Positions 1 through 12,168 of a stretch of 52,196 nucleotides of DNA are shown here, piece by piece. Source of the DNA: Maricaulis sp. (lineage in GTDB: Bacteria > Pseudomonadota > Alphaproteobacteria > Caulobacterales > Maricaulaceae). Location: positions 1 through 52,196 of the forward strand of contig NZ_JASBRQ010000054.1 of the NCBI RefSeq assembly GCF_030149425.1, read 5' to 3'. Each line of letters begins with the position of its first letter. Position 1 is the stretch's first letter. Both the position numbers and the translations under genes were made by a program. Under the pieces are notes generated by a model. That model saw only the letters and a list, made by a program, of their open reading frames with translations. It was not told where the DNA came from and ran no database searches.

Positions 1-1743
1 GTTTTCCAGATAGGAAATCCAGTTCTCCCACGGCGCTTCCATGAAGTGGACATCGACCATCTCGATCGGGATTTCCGTCGTGCCGTAGAAGCTGATCAGC
101 TCGGTCAGGGCAACGAAAGGCGCAGAAGCCGCGAAGTGCTCCGACGCGATGGTCGCGCCCCAGGAAGAGGCAAAGCCGCCATAGGAGCCGCCGGTAATAC
201 CGACGCGGTCGCTATCGACAATACCCGCTTCGGACAGGGCCGTGATGCCATCAACCAGATCCCAGAATTCCTCGCCCGGCGCATCGAGATGGTCGAGCTT
301 GGCAAAACGCTCACCGCGGCCCGTCGAGCCCCGGTAGTTGGGATAGAAGACGGCGAAGCCCTCACCGGCCCCGATATGACCAAGGCGGGAATAGCCATTG
401 ACCCAGCCATTATTGTCATGCGCTTCCGGGCCGCCATGGACGGTCATGATCATCGGCCAGCCGCCCTCCGGCGCCTCGCCCTGCGGCGTCACCAGAACAC
501 CCTCGATACGCTCGCCATCGCGGGCGGTGTATTCAAAGACGGATTGATTACCCCAAGCGATATCGGCCAGTTGCGGATTGTGATCGGTCCAGCGCTGCAG
601 CGAACGGCCGCTGGCGACAAACAGCTCGCGCGGATGGTTGGCGGCATGAGCGGTAACAGCGAGTTCGCGATCGTCACGGTCATAGTCCATGGCGGAGATG
701 ACCATGCCCTCATGATTGGAGCGGCGCTCCTCGCGGCCATTGACGTTGTAATCCACCAATGCCGTACCCGTGCCCACAGCCGTCAGGGCGATGATGCTGT
801 CGCGGTCACGCCAGGCGATCTGGCTGATGTGCTGCTCGGCATCGCGGGCGATCTGGGTGAACTCACCGGTCGCCGTATCGGCCACATGCAGCGTGCCTGC
901 CGTCGGGTCAGCGCGGTCAGCGCCGGCCAGATAGGCAAAGCGTGAATTGTCCGGCGAGAAGGCCCCGCCGCCAATCTTGGCCGGGCTTTCAATGGCGGAG
1001 ATGACCTCACCCGTGGCGGCGTCGACGATATGCCAGTCGCGCTCCATCAGGCTGTCATCAACCAGTGTCGTCGGGGCCAGCGCCACGGCGAGGCGGGACC
1101 CGTCCTCGCTCATCACCATGGAGGAGGCATGGCCCGGCAGGTCATGCTTGACCGGCTCGGCGCCTTCTTCGGCGAGATTGACCGACCACAGATAGGAAAA
1201 GACGCCGTTTTCTTCATAGACATTGGCGCGGAAGCCACGCTCGCGCAGCTGGCGCTGCACCGGGTCAGCAGCCTCGCGGGCGATGAAGAAAAGGGTCTCG
1301 CCGTCCGGCGCCAGGGCGTAGGACTGGATCGAGCTGGCATGGCTGAACACACGGCTCGCCTCGCCGCCATCGACCGGGATCGCGTACAGCGTCGTACCGC
1401 TATCGCCGTCACGGCGGGTCAGGAAGTGAACCGCGTCGCCATTGGGCGCCCATTCCACGCCCCAGACCCGGCCTTCGCCGGTGATATAGGGGCGGGCCTC
1501 ACCGGCACCGGTCGCGATGTAGAGCTCGACATCGCCGCTGCCATCGGCGTCGCCGGCAACAATATTGCGCGGAACAGAAACGGTGAAGGCGACGTCATCG
1601 CCATCGGGTGACAGAGCAATGGCCCCGACCTGGCGAATCTCGAACAAATCCTCCAGCGTCAAGGCGTCCTGAGCCAGGCCCGGTGCGCTCAAGGCCGCCA
1701 GGGCGGCCAGCCCGGCAGCGCCGCGCAGAATAGTGCGATACAT
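1..1743 (-). CDS. S9 family prolyl-oligopeptidase-like peptidase, 3' end cut by window edge
   Basis: Reading leftwards from an ATG at 1743, the frame stays open for 581 codons to the window edge, so the C-terminus is missing. It starts with a clear signal peptide (MYRTILRG..., hydrophobic core, cleavage after GLAQ), so the enzyme is exported. The middle has repeated beta-propeller-like stretches (for example LSPDGDDVAF and LAPDGETLFF). Near residue 520 is the nucleophile motif GGSYGGFASSWG, with the serine at 184-186, typical of acylaminoacyl/dipeptidyl peptidases of family S9. The catalytic Asp and His would lie beyond the edge. Family members cleave short peptides with an oligopeptidase mechanism; here this probably occurs in the periplasm. 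The substrate is unknown. It stands alone, with 122 bp to the next gene. Confidence 0.9.
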   Translation of the reverse strand, partial: MYRTILRGAAGLAALAALSAPGLAQDALTLEDLFEIRQVGAIALSPDGDDVAFTVSVPRNIVAGDADGSGDVELYIATGAGEARPYITGEGRVWGVEWAPNGDAVHFLTRRDGDSGTTLYAIPVDGGEASRVFSHASSIQSYALAPDGETLFFIAREAADPVQRQLRERGFRANVYEENGVFSYLWSVNLAEEGAEPVKHDLPGHASSMVMSEDGSRLAVALAPTTLVDDSLMERDWHIVDAATGEVISAIESPAKIGGGAFSPDNSRFAYLAGADRADPTAGTLHVADTATGEFTQIARDAEQHISQIAWRDRDSIIALTAVGTGTALVDYNVNGREERRSNHEGMVISAMDYDRDDRELAVTAHAANHPRELFVASGRSLQRWTDHNPQLADIAWGNQSVFEYTARDGERIEGVLVTPQGEAPEGGWPMIMTVHGGPEAHDNNGWVNGYSRLGHIGAGEGFAVFYPNYRGSTGRGERFAKLDHLDAPGEEFWDLVDGITALSEAGIVDSDRVGITGGSYGGFASSWGATIASEHFAASAPFVALTELISFYGTTEIPIEMVDVHFMEAPWENWISYLEN

Positions 1744-1865
1744 GTGAAACTCCCCTGTTGGGCACGTAATATTCTTGTAATCGCGCGCACCCTATAGGAC
1801 CGGCAGGTCACACGTCGAGCAAAACCGGCTGCGGCGAAAGCGTCAAAATTGCTGGGGAAATGGCG

Positions 1866-3677
1866 CTAGCGATAAGCCTCGGCCTGCAGGGCAAACATCT
1901 CGGCATAGGGACCGCCTGCCGCGACCAGCGCATCATGGCGCCCCGCCTCCACCAGACGGCCCGCCTCCAGGACCAGGATATTGTCTGCCGGACGCAGGTT
2001 TGACAGGCGATGGGAGATCAGGATCAGGCTCTTGCCATCCCGCGGCTGCGCCATCAGCGCGGCCTCGGCCTTTACATCAAGGGCAGCTGTGGGTTCGTCG
2101 AGGATCAGCATGTCGGCGGCCTCATTGGCATAGGCGCGGGCCAATCCGAGGCGTTTCCACTGCCCGCCGGAGAGTTCGAATCCGTCGAGAAACCGCTTTG
2201 ACAGCCGCGTCTCGAGCCCATGCGGCAAAGCCTCGATCACGTCGCTGGCCAGCCCCTTTTCGGCGGCGCGATGAGCCGCCTCATCGCTGAGCTCGGCAAA
2301 GCCGATACCGGCGGCGATGTTTTCCCGGGCCGTGAGCTTGAAATTGGTCGAGGGCTGGAACAGGACGCCGAAGCGGCGGCTCAAGGCGTCCCGGTCCCAA
2401 TCGGCCAGGTCGAGCCCGTCCAGGGTAACGCGCCCGCTCTGCGGCCGGTACAGTCCCAGCGCCAGCTTCACCAGGGTGGATTTGCCCGCACCATTGACGC
2501 CGACAATGCCCAGCGATGCGCCGGGGGGAAGATGAAAACTGACATCCTCAAGGGCCGGGCGCTCGGCCAGCGGATAGGTGAAACTCACGCCCTCAAAACG
2601 CAGCCCGCCGGAGAGGTCAGGACCGGCCTTGGCCCCCTGCCCCGCTGGCATGACCGGCCGGTCGAGCAGGGCGAACAGGTTGGATACGTAAAGCACGTCC
2701 TCGACGACACCGTTAAAGGCAGAGAGGAGATTGGCGATATTGGCCTGGCCCTGTTTCACCAGGCCGACAAACATCGTCATCTGGCCCAGCGTGATCGTGC
2801 CGGCGATGGTGACCCAGACGATCCAGAGCTTGGCACCGAGAAACACAGCAGAGCTGACAATGGCGAGCGCTGCGCCCCATAGCGCCTGACGCCCCTTGAG
2901 CGCGACGTCATCCTGATAGAGCTCGCGAAACAGGGCCCGGTAGCGTGCCATGATCCGCTCGCCGAAACGGTAGTGCAGGCGCTCCTTGGCATTCCCCTCG
3001 GCCGAGATCAGGCCTTCCAGATAGCTGCGCTCACGTACCTGCGGCGTGCGGCCTTTGTAAAAGTTATAGGCGGTGTCGGAAAAACGCAGATTGCCGAGAA
3101 ACAGCGGCAGTGCACCGCCCAGCATGAAGACGAGCAGGACCGGCGAGAAGCTCCAGAGCAGGGCCGCGACCGAGATCAGGGTCACCGCCTGCTGGCCGCC
3201 ATCGAAAATGCGGTTGATCAGGCTATAGGGCCGGCTGGTCGCGAATTGCTTGGTGATGACCAATTGCTGCTGGGTATCGGCACGCTCGATCTCCTCCAGC
3301 GTCAGGGCTTCGGCGCGGTCAAGAATGGCCGAGCTGGCCGCGAACCCGACCTCCGCATGCAAGCGAGACTTCTCGAATGTCAGCAGACGGCGCAGCGCCA
3401 GCAGCGCGGCGAGAATTCCGGTCTCCACCCCAACCCAGATCAGGGCCTGATTACGGTCCTCAACGGCACCGCTCTCAATCGCCGCGACGACACCATCAAC
3501 GACGAGTTTGGACGTATACAGCGCCGCGGCCGGTAGCAGGGCGACCGCAAGTGTCAGCACACCGGCCCAGATAATCAGCCCCGGCGAAGCGTCAAAAGCG
3601 AGCTTGAGCGTCCGCCAGGCATAGCCCAGCCCCTGCCGCAGGCTGATCGCCTCGCTATCGGGCTCAGCCTGGGCCAT
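1866..3677 (-). CDS. ABC exporter, fused permease and ATPase
   Basis: This 603-residue protein has an N-terminal half with about six membrane helices (roughly residues 30-330) and a C-terminal nucleotide-binding domain. The Walker A motif GVNGAGKST is near residue 395, the signature LSGGQWKR near 500, Walker B MLILDEPTAALD near 525, and the H-loop ISHR just after. The half-transporter layout suggests a homodimeric exporter of the type IV (MsbA/lantibiotic exporter) fold. There is no C39 peptidase domain. It is the last gene of a three-gene operon, starting 3 nt after the stop of the glycosyltransferase/sulfotransferase gene, so it probably exports or flips a sulfated product made by the two upstream enzymes. 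The substrate is inference only. Confidence 0.93.
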   Translation of the reverse strand: MAQAEPDSEAISLRQGLGYAWRTLKLAFDASPGLIIWAGVLTLAVALLPAAALYTSKLVVDGVVAAIESGAVEDRNQALIWVGVETGILAALLALRRLLTFEKSRLHAEVGFAASSAILDRAEALTLEEIERADTQQQLVITKQFATSRPYSLINRIFDGGQQAVTLISVAALLWSFSPVLLVFMLGGALPLFLGNLRFSDTAYNFYKGRTPQVRERSYLEGLISAEGNAKERLHYRFGERIMARYRALFRELYQDDVALKGRQALWGAALAIVSSAVFLGAKLWIVWVTIAGTITLGQMTMFVGLVKQGQANIANLLSAFNGVVEDVLYVSNLFALLDRPVMPAGQGAKAGPDLSGGLRFEGVSFTYPLAERPALEDVSFHLPPGASLGIVGVNGAGKSTLVKLALGLYRPQSGRVTLDGLDLADWDRDALSRRFGVLFQPSTNFKLTARENIAAGIGFAELSDEAAHRAAEKGLASDVIEALPHGLETRLSKRFLDGFELSGGQWKRLGLARAYANEAADMLILDEPTAALDVKAEAALMAQPRDGKSLILISHRLSNLRPADNILVLEAGRLVEAGRHDALVAAGGPYAEMFALQAEAYR

Positions 3678-3680
3678 GGC

Positions 3681-5108
3681 CTAGGCCACGGCTTCCACCG
3701 CCGCCTGTTCGGCCAGCATTTTGCGCGAGAGGACAGCGCCCTTGTGCGGGAAAGGTTCGGTCGGGATCGGGCGGTCAAGGAAGCCGGCGAGCTTTTCAAA
3801 ACCCTCACCGGAGACGATGTCGATCACCAACAGGTCTTCGGGCCGGTCCTTGAAATATTCCATCACCTCGCGGACATGACGGTCATAGACGGCGGAGAAG
3901 CGCTCGCGGTCGAAATTGTAACAGCCATAGACCGCGGCCCGCAGGAATTGGCGCATTTTCAGATGCACTTCCTCATCGGGATCCTCGACATCCTTGAAGG
4001 CCGGGCGGTTGAAATAATGCCGGGCACACGATCCAAGCCAGCCTTCCTTGTCACGCACGGTGAGAATGAATTTGCTGCCCGGGTAGAGCTTGTCGAAATG
4101 ATGGTAGAAGGGAATGGTCGTGATGTCGGTCAGACCATCGAAATACTTCAGCAGGGTCAGATCGTACTGGGCGTTGGACAGTTCGGTATAGGTGTCCTCG
4201 TCGATCGGGTAATGGCTGCAATCATAGCCCAGCACCTGTAGGGCTGCGGTCAGGCTGCGGGTACCGGTACGGGACAGGCCCAAGCCGAAAATCTTCTGCT
4301 GCCGCGCCTTGCTGGAATAATCCACACGCGAGCGGTTGGTCTTGAGCCAGGTGTCGAGCTCGTCCCGGGTAAACTCCGGCTTTTCCTCCAGGCCCAGCGC
4401 CTGCATCTGCGAGGCAGCATGTTCCGGCAGGGCTTCGATAAAGGCATGCACCTCATCCGGGCTCGCCTCGGCCGGCACGGTCTCACGGGCATAATCCACC
4501 GCATTCCGGGCCATGGTCAGGTCGCACATCACGCCCGGCTCGACCTCCCACTTCTCCATCGAGCGGGTCAGTCGCGGCGCCTGGATCTTGGTCCGGCTGC
4601 GCAATTCGCGCAGGGCGTATTTCATGAAGATGTGCTGATAGGATTGGAAATGGTCATGCAGGATGTCGAAATTCCGGAATTGCTTCGACATTTTCCGCGG
4701 CTTCATGGCCAGGTTGCGCAGCCGTGACTCCGGCCGCAGCACGTACTTCATGTCGTTTTCCGGCACCTCCGTCTCGGCCATGGCCTGCACCAGATCAGCC
4801 CGGGTGATATGCACCCCGCAATGCAAACGCCCCCGGAAACGATCCGTGACATAGCTGTCGACATAGGGGGCATCACACCGCTCGATGAAGCCACGAATAT
4901 CCTCAAGGATCAGACAGTCGGCATCGACATAAACAACATAATCCGCGTCATGCTCGATCCGAAGCATCTGGTTGACGCATTCCGTGAAAGGCCGGACATC
5001 ATCGATGATATGCGTGGCATCGGGACGGATATGCTCGATGGCCAGCTCAAGCGCTACATCGCGGGTGCGCTCGTCAATCTGACGGAAAACGAGATCGATT
5101 TTGGCCAT
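3681..5108 (-). CDS. Two-domain protein: glycosyltransferase-like N-terminus and sulfotransferase C-terminus
   Basis: I take the ATG at 5108 (MAKIDLV..., 475 residues) because it overlaps the upstream stop as TGATG, a classic coupling arrangement; an in-frame start 15 nt further upstream is possible. Residues 1-190 look like a GT-A fold nucleotide-sugar domain with a DxD-like motif (VDADC, D62/D64). After a linker, residues 270-465 form a sulfotransferase with the 5'-phosphosulfate loop GLGLSRTGTRSL at about 275-286 and a TVRD-type 3'-phosphate segment further on. The two activities in one chain suggest a glycan or glycolipid that is first extended and then sulfated using PAPS. The N-terminal assignment is weaker than the C-terminal one. 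The ABC exporter follows 3 nt downstream. Confidence 0.8.
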   Translation of the reverse strand: MAKIDLVFRQIDERTRDVALELAIEHIRPDATHIIDDVRPFTECVNQMLRIEHDADYVVYVDADCLILEDIRGFIERCDAPYVDSYVTDRFRGRLHCGVHITRADLVQAMAETEVPENDMKYVLRPESRLRNLAMKPRKMSKQFRNFDILHDHFQSYQHIFMKYALRELRSRTKIQAPRLTRSMEKWEVEPGVMCDLTMARNAVDYARETVPAEASPDEVHAFIEALPEHAASQMQALGLEEKPEFTRDELDTWLKTNRSRVDYSSKARQQKIFGLGLSRTGTRSLTAALQVLGYDCSHYPIDEDTYTELSNAQYDLTLLKYFDGLTDITTIPFYHHFDKLYPGSKFILTVRDKEGWLGSCARHYFNRPAFKDVEDPDEEVHLKMRQFLRAAVYGCYNFDRERFSAVYDRHVREVMEYFKDRPEDLLVIDIVSGEGFEKLAGFLDRPIPTEPFPHKGAVLSRKMLAEQAAVEAVA

Positions 5109-5962
5109 CACGCGGCCTCCCATTTGATCTTGGCATTGATATCGCCGGCCAGCGCCTCAAACAGCGCCGCATGCTCCGCAGACAGCTCCGACATCCAGCG
5201 CAGATCGAGCTCGATCCGGCCCGAATGCGCGCCGTAATAGGCCCGCGTCCGGTCCGTAAGAGAGACGAAAGCCTCCTCAGGATTGTCGAAAACCGCCTTG
5301 GCGGCGAGGTATTGGGTGCCGTTATTGCCGCCGAGCACATGATGCGGGGTCGCGGCAAAATCGAGCATGGCAGCTTCAAATTCGATGCCGAGCCAGGCGC
5401 ATAAATCGCGCACCACGGCTTCGGTATCACTGGCCAGGTCCTCATAACGCAATTCGCGCTTGGGCCCTTCGAAAGCGTCATAAAGCGCGCGCGCAGAGGC
5501 CATCTTGCCGGTCCATTGCCGGATCTGTTCGCCCGGATCGCGCTCGGGGTATTTGCGGATACGCGAATTGACCACGGCCCGGCCATCGCGGGTGAGAAAA
5601 ATGAGATAGGGCGTCCCGCCGGCGGCCCGTGTCTCCTCGGCCCGGCTGGCGATCCAGCGCTCGTCCTTGCTGGTATCGACAATCACCCCGGCGCCGGTAA
5701 AGCGGGCCAGCTGGGCGTGCAGCGGCTGGTTCTTGTCCCAGTGGAATTTCGACCACACCGGACAGGCCTCGCCGCAGATCTTGCAGACCCGCTTGCGTAG
5801 TGGCTTCGCCGCATCGTGGAGATAGCGGACCTTGGCCCCCTCGCCCATGTAGAAGGCGTCGGAGTGGGAGCCGAGCACCATGCCCAAAAGGGTCGAACCG
5901 GAGTGGCCCGCCCCGCAGACACCTACCGTTTTCAGGCCGTCTGGCTGCATTGTCGTCGTCAT
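5108..5962 (-). CDS. Sulfotransferase family protein
   Basis: The start is set at the ATG at 5962 (MTTTMQPDGL, 284 residues) because a GGGGA Shine-Dalgarno lies just upstream; an 18-residue upstream extension is open but lacks support and is Pro/Gly/Arg-rich. The 5'-phosphosulfate-binding loop is GVCGAGHSGSTLL (about 14-26) and the 3'-phosphate segment is FLTRDGRAVVNSRIRK (about 117-132). A cysteine cluster, CKICGEACPVW, at 60-70 occurs in one bacterial branch of the family and may bind metal or form a disulfide. The enzyme should move sulfate from PAPS to a hydroxyl or amine of an unknown acceptor. It is first in the operon with the fused GT/sulfotransferase and the ABC exporter. Confidence 0.88.
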   Translation of the reverse strand: MTTTMQPDGLKTVGVCGAGHSGSTLLGMVLGSHSDAFYMGEGAKVRYLHDAAKPLRKRVCKICGEACPVWSKFHWDKNQPLHAQLARFTGAGVIVDTSKDERWIASRAEETRAAGGTPYLIFLTRDGRAVVNSRIRKYPERDPGEQIRQWTGKMASARALYDAFEGPKRELRYEDLASDTEAVVRDLCAWLGIEFEAAMLDFAATPHHVLGGNNGTQYLAAKAVFDNPEEAFVSLTDRTRAYYGAHSGRIELDLRWMSELSAEHAALFEALAGDINAKIKWEAA

Positions 5963-6281
5963 ACATGTCCCCGCCGGAATCCCGCCCCCACGGCGATTCC
6001 CGCATCCCTCAGGCATCTTTTGGACCGCGAATTACGCCGCATTGCAACAAAAATGCGTCTAGAGAGGTGATTTCAAACGCAGAAGTTGTCCGATGCAGGC
6101 GCAAGGCTATGCGCCCCCCTCTCCCGCCATAACCCTGTCAGCATCCCCGCAGCGGGGGCACTGGACGCACCCGCCCCGCAGGCCTACATCTCCGCCTTCG
6201 CGCAGCGACTGGACAGACCGGTTATGTTCACGCAATGTTCCGCGCGAGTATTTCGAATCCGGATGAAGGCAGGCAATCCGC
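5963..6281. other. Divergent intergenic region between sulfotransferase operon and uvrA
   Basis: No gene is supported in these 319 bp. The region must hold the promoter of the leftward sulfotransferase operon and that of uvrA. Apart from the LexA box at 6226-6240, no clear -10/-35 pair, tRNA or terminator could be identified. Confidence 0.6.
6226..6240 (+). promoter_or_regulatory. LexA (SOS) box of uvrA
   Basis: The sequence is GTTC, 7 bases, GTTC, the exact direct-repeat SOS box known for Alphaproteobacteria (Rhodobacter, Caulobacter, Rhizobium). It lies 41 bp before the uvrA start codon. LexA should repress uvrA here until DNA damage. Confidence 0.85.
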
Positions 6282-9167
<2,886 letters not shown>

Positions 9168-9185
9168 CACTCGCCCTCACGCCCG

Positions 9186-10097
9186 CTAGACACGCTGCTC
9201 TTCAGCGCCGTCGCCCACACTGTCATCGCGGACGGCGACATAGGCCGCAGGGCCCGACAGGATGAAGAGCATAACGCCGTAAAGCCCCAGCAGGACGAGA
9301 TAGGCCGGACTCCAGACAAACTGCGCAATCGTCTCACCGGCCGCAACATTCCCAGACTGCCAGATCTCCGTCGGCATGATGGAAAACTGCACCCCCAGGA
9401 TTACCGCAGTGAGCACCAGGTAAGGCAGGCCAAGGGCGAGGAAAAGCTTGACGCCGACGCCCGATGTGGCCTTCCAGGCGCCCAGGCGGAGCCTGCGATC
9501 TCGGGTCGTCAGCGTATAGACCGGCAGGATGCGGGCGTAGATGTAGAGGCCGATCGCCATGACCGGCAGCTGAATGGCGAGCGCCCCGATGATTGTCATC
9601 AGCGGGTCTCCGCTCTGCATCCCGCCTGCCATCAGCGGCAGCATGATCATCGACAAGGGGATCATGACGATAAACAGGCCAATCATGACGACAATCGAAA
9701 TGGCGATCACAAACAGGTGCAGGACCAGGTAGCGCAGCTCGTCGAGGCCCAGCTGCAACGGCAGGAAGACATTGACCGTGTCGCGGACCAGCAAGCGGTT
9801 GAGCCCGGCGAACACCACGGTGCCGATGACCAGCTGGATGAGCATGAGCTCACCCCAGAGCTGGACAAAGCTGACCATGTCCAGCCCGCCGCTGGAGGCT
9901 TCAACCAGCATCATCTCCGAGTAAAGAACCTCGATGCGCTCGAGATAACCCTGACCGGTGACTATCTCCAGACCGGCAAAGACCGCCCAAGGCACAATAA
10001 TCACCGAAGCAATGAACACCAGAAACGCCAGCGGCCGTTCGCCGAACCGCTTCACGCTGAAGAACATGGCATCGAAAATACGAAACTCACTGGTCAT
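9186..10097 (-). CDS. Multipass membrane protein, paralog A of a five-member local family
   Basis: I do not recognise a named family. The protein (303 residues from ATG 10097, MTSEFRIFDAMFF) has about six hydrophobic segments and a short acidic C-tail. It shares two landmarks with four neighbours: a central motif RDTVNVFLPLQLGLDELRYL (around residue 120) and, about 75 residues later, RILPVYTLTTRDRRLRLGAW followed by KATSG. The N-terminal FSVKRFGERPLAF also matches the neighbours' F..KRFG..P pattern. It is the last gene of a long minus-strand array and its stop lies 18 bp from the uvrA stop. The start is preceded by a run of five Gs rather than a standard GGAGG. The role is unknown; a structural or transport function in the inner membrane is only a guess. 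Confidence 0.75.
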   Translation of the reverse strand: MTSEFRIFDAMFFSVKRFGERPLAFLVFIASVIIVPWAVFAGLEIVTGQGYLERIEVLYSEMMLVEASSGGLDMVSFVQLWGELMLIQLVIGTVVFAGLNRLLVRDTVNVFLPLQLGLDELRYLVLHLFVIAISIVVMIGLFIVMIPLSMIMLPLMAGGMQSGDPLMTIIGALAIQLPVMAIGLYIYARILPVYTLTTRDRRLRLGAWKATSGVGVKLFLALGLPYLVLTAVILGVQFSIMPTEIWQSGNVAAGETIAQFVWSPAYLVLLGLYGVMLFILSGPAAYVAVRDDSVGDGAEEQRV

Positions 10098-10190
10098 GAT
10101 GACCCCCAACTCAAAACCCGTTCGGCCTGCCCGGCACCCCTCTCAGACCGGTATCACTCCTATCAGCCCTCTTCCGGTCCGAAAACCAGC

Positions 10191-11063
10191 CTATGCGCCC
10201 AATTGGCGCTTCGCGGCAATGGCCGCGGTCGGGCCCATCATCAACAAGGCCAGCACCGACTGAAGCGGCGCTGCGATCCACTTCCAGTCGCCGACGGGAT
10301 TGGCCATTTGTGCGGCCAGGGCTTCGGCATCCGGAGTGGTCACGGGGTCCACGCCCATCGTGAAGCTGGACATCATCACATCATAAGCGAGCACGAACTG
10401 CACCAGCATCATCACGGCATAGATCACGAGATGGGCAAAGAAGAGCGACCAGCCCATGCCCTGGCTGGCTTTCCAGCCGCCCAGGGTAAATCGGCGCTGT
10501 TTAATGGTGAGCGGAAAGCTGACCGATATCCGGCCGACGAAATAGAGCACCGGCAAGAGGGCCACGAAGCCGGTGAACAAGCCGGCATAGGCCGCGCCTT
10601 CCGGATCTCCCGCGGACAGGGCCAGCGCCAATGCTACGCCGACAATGCCGGCCACAATGGCTGCGACGATGACAACACCGAGGAAAATCAGGCCGACAAC
10701 GAGGAAGAGCAGGAGGAAATTCAGCTCATCACGTCCGAGCTGGATCGGGAAAAACGGCTTGGCATCTTCCCGTACGAGGACGCGATATCCGCTGGCGTAA
10801 TGGATCGCGCCGAAGATGAGCCCCACCAGCATCATCTGTCCGATCGCCGCGAAATAAGGGCCGACCGCCCCTGTCGACAGCCCCAGGGAGGCCTCGGCAT
10901 AGCTCAGGAAAAACGCCATCCCGCCCGGCGATTGCGCCCAGCTGTAATAGCCGATCATGATCAGACCGAAGACGGCAACGAAAACCGCTGAATGCACCGG
11001 TCGCCAGAACAGGGTCCGCACCCCATAGGTCGCCATGTCAACAAAACCCACGCGCTCGCTCAT
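10191..11063 (-). CDS. Multipass membrane protein, paralog B
   Basis: A 290-residue protein with six or more hydrophobic segments. It carries the family landmarks FFPIQLGRDELNFL (centre) and then VSFPLTIKQRRFTLGGWKAS with QGMGW. Compared with paralogs A, C and D, the N-terminal KRFG..P motif has drifted to TLFWRPVHS. The start ATG at 11063 has a GGGGAG ribosome site six bases upstream. It lies between paralogs A and C with 93 and 39 bp gaps, all on the minus strand, so the three are probably one transcription unit. Function unknown. Confidence 0.75.
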   Translation of the reverse strand: MSERVGFVDMATYGVRTLFWRPVHSAVFVAVFGLIMIGYYSWAQSPGGMAFFLSYAEASLGLSTGAVGPYFAAIGQMMLVGLIFGAIHYASGYRVLVREDAKPFFPIQLGRDELNFLLLFLVVGLIFLGVVIVAAIVAGIVGVALALALSAGDPEGAAYAGLFTGFVALLPVLYFVGRISVSFPLTIKQRRFTLGGWKASQGMGWSLFFAHLVIYAVMMLVQFVLAYDVMMSSFTMGVDPVTTPDAEALAAQMANPVGDWKWIAAPLQSVLALLMMGPTAAIAAKRQLGA

Positions 11064-11102
11064 CGCTTACTCCCCAAATTATTCTTTCCAGCCGGCCCGC
11101 GA

Positions 11103-12086
11103 TCAGTCGCCACCGCCATCGCCACCATCTGCGCTATTGTCGATCGTCGCATCGGCCGCGTTTTTATCATCGCCCTCGGGCTTCCGCTCATTCGCTGCCA
11201 CCACGGGCTGGCCATCACGCCGCATTTCGACCGGCAAGGTTCCAGCATGCCAGCGCACCACATAGGCGACGGGGCCCAACGAATAGCCTATCAGCAAGGA
11301 GACCAGCAGAAACAGATAAGCGGCCATAACGACGCCGCCGACGGTCGAAAAATCACCGGCCGTTCCCGTGGCGTCAACGGCCATACCGCTCAGCGTCATG
11401 ATCGGGAGCATCGGCAGCATCCCGGCAAATTGCATCACCATGCTGATCACGCCCGACACCAGTATCGCCCCGAGGAAGGGCCAGAACACGCCCTTGCTCA
11501 CCCGCCAGACACTGAGGCCGACAATGCGCCTTTCATGTATGCTCCAGGCGAGTATGGGCGAAAGCCGAATAGCCACCCAGAAATAGGCCCCGACCAGCGC
11601 GATCGCCACGACGACTATAGCCGCAGTTGCGGGTCCGTTGGGGGCGCCACCGTCCTGCCCGCCCAATGCTATAGCGATCCACCCGATTGGCAGGAATAGC
11701 AGCCCCATCACAAGAGCAATGAGGAGCAGTAGGAGCATGAGCGTGATGATCAGTCGCAGCTCATCGGCGCCGAGGCCGATCGGCCACCAACCTCCGCTCT
11801 GATCGCGCACCAGGAAGCGCAACCAGATCGAATAGATCGCCACAAAAGCGAACAACAAACCGCAATAAACCAAAATCAGGAATGGCCAGGACGGAACCTC
11901 TTCAAGGCGCCCATCCGGTCCCGACTCGGGCAACAGATCCTGCAGTCCGAACAGGTAGATTGCCGCAAAAATCAGCACAAAAGGCATGAAGGCCCAGACG
12001 GCGACCCACAGCGCGGAGAGTGGCCGCTTGAAGACCTGCAGCGGCATGAAGAACACCGCATCGGTGAAGTTGAACCCGGTTTTCAT
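11103..12086 (-). CDS. Multipass membrane protein, paralog C
   Basis: A 327-residue membrane protein with about six hydrophobic segments and a distinctive hydrophilic, Asp/Gly/Ala-rich C-terminal tail of about 50 residues, probably cytoplasmic or disordered. Landmarks: N-terminal FMPLQVFKRPLSAL, central WWPIGLGADELRLI, and IRLSPILAWSIHERRIVGLS followed by VWRVSKG. Its leader (ATTTGGGGGAATC before the ATG at 12086) resembles that of paralog B, which fits duplication. Function is unknown. Confidence 0.75.
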   Translation of the reverse strand: MKTGFNFTDAVFFMPLQVFKRPLSALWVAVWAFMPFVLIFAAIYLFGLQDLLPESGPDGRLEEVPSWPFLILVYCGLLFAFVAIYSIWLRFLVRDQSGGWWPIGLGADELRLIITLMLLLLLIALVMGLLFLPIGWIAIALGGQDGGAPNGPATAAIVVVAIALVGAYFWVAIRLSPILAWSIHERRIVGLSVWRVSKGVFWPFLGAILVSGVISMVMQFAGMLPMLPIMTLSGMAVDATGTAGDFSTVGGVVMAAYLFLLVSLLIGYSLGPVAYVVRWHAGTLPVEMRRDGQPVVAANERKPEGDDKNAADATIDNSADGGDGGGD

Positions 12087-12168
12087 GATTCCCCCAAATC
12101 AGATCCGCTCATGAGACACGACACACGTCCGGCGTGCAATGCCGTGACAAAACCAGACGTGGAAACGA

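Noticed and set aside
5963..6016. 18-residue N-terminal extension of the first sulfotransferase
   Set aside because: Composition is Pro/Gly/Arg-rich with no family similarity, and a good ribosome site precedes the internal ATG at 5962.
9717..10991. 424-codon plus-strand open frame rich in His, Gln and Arg
   Set aside because: It is the antisense shadow of paralogs A and B, with composition typical of reversed membrane-protein codons.
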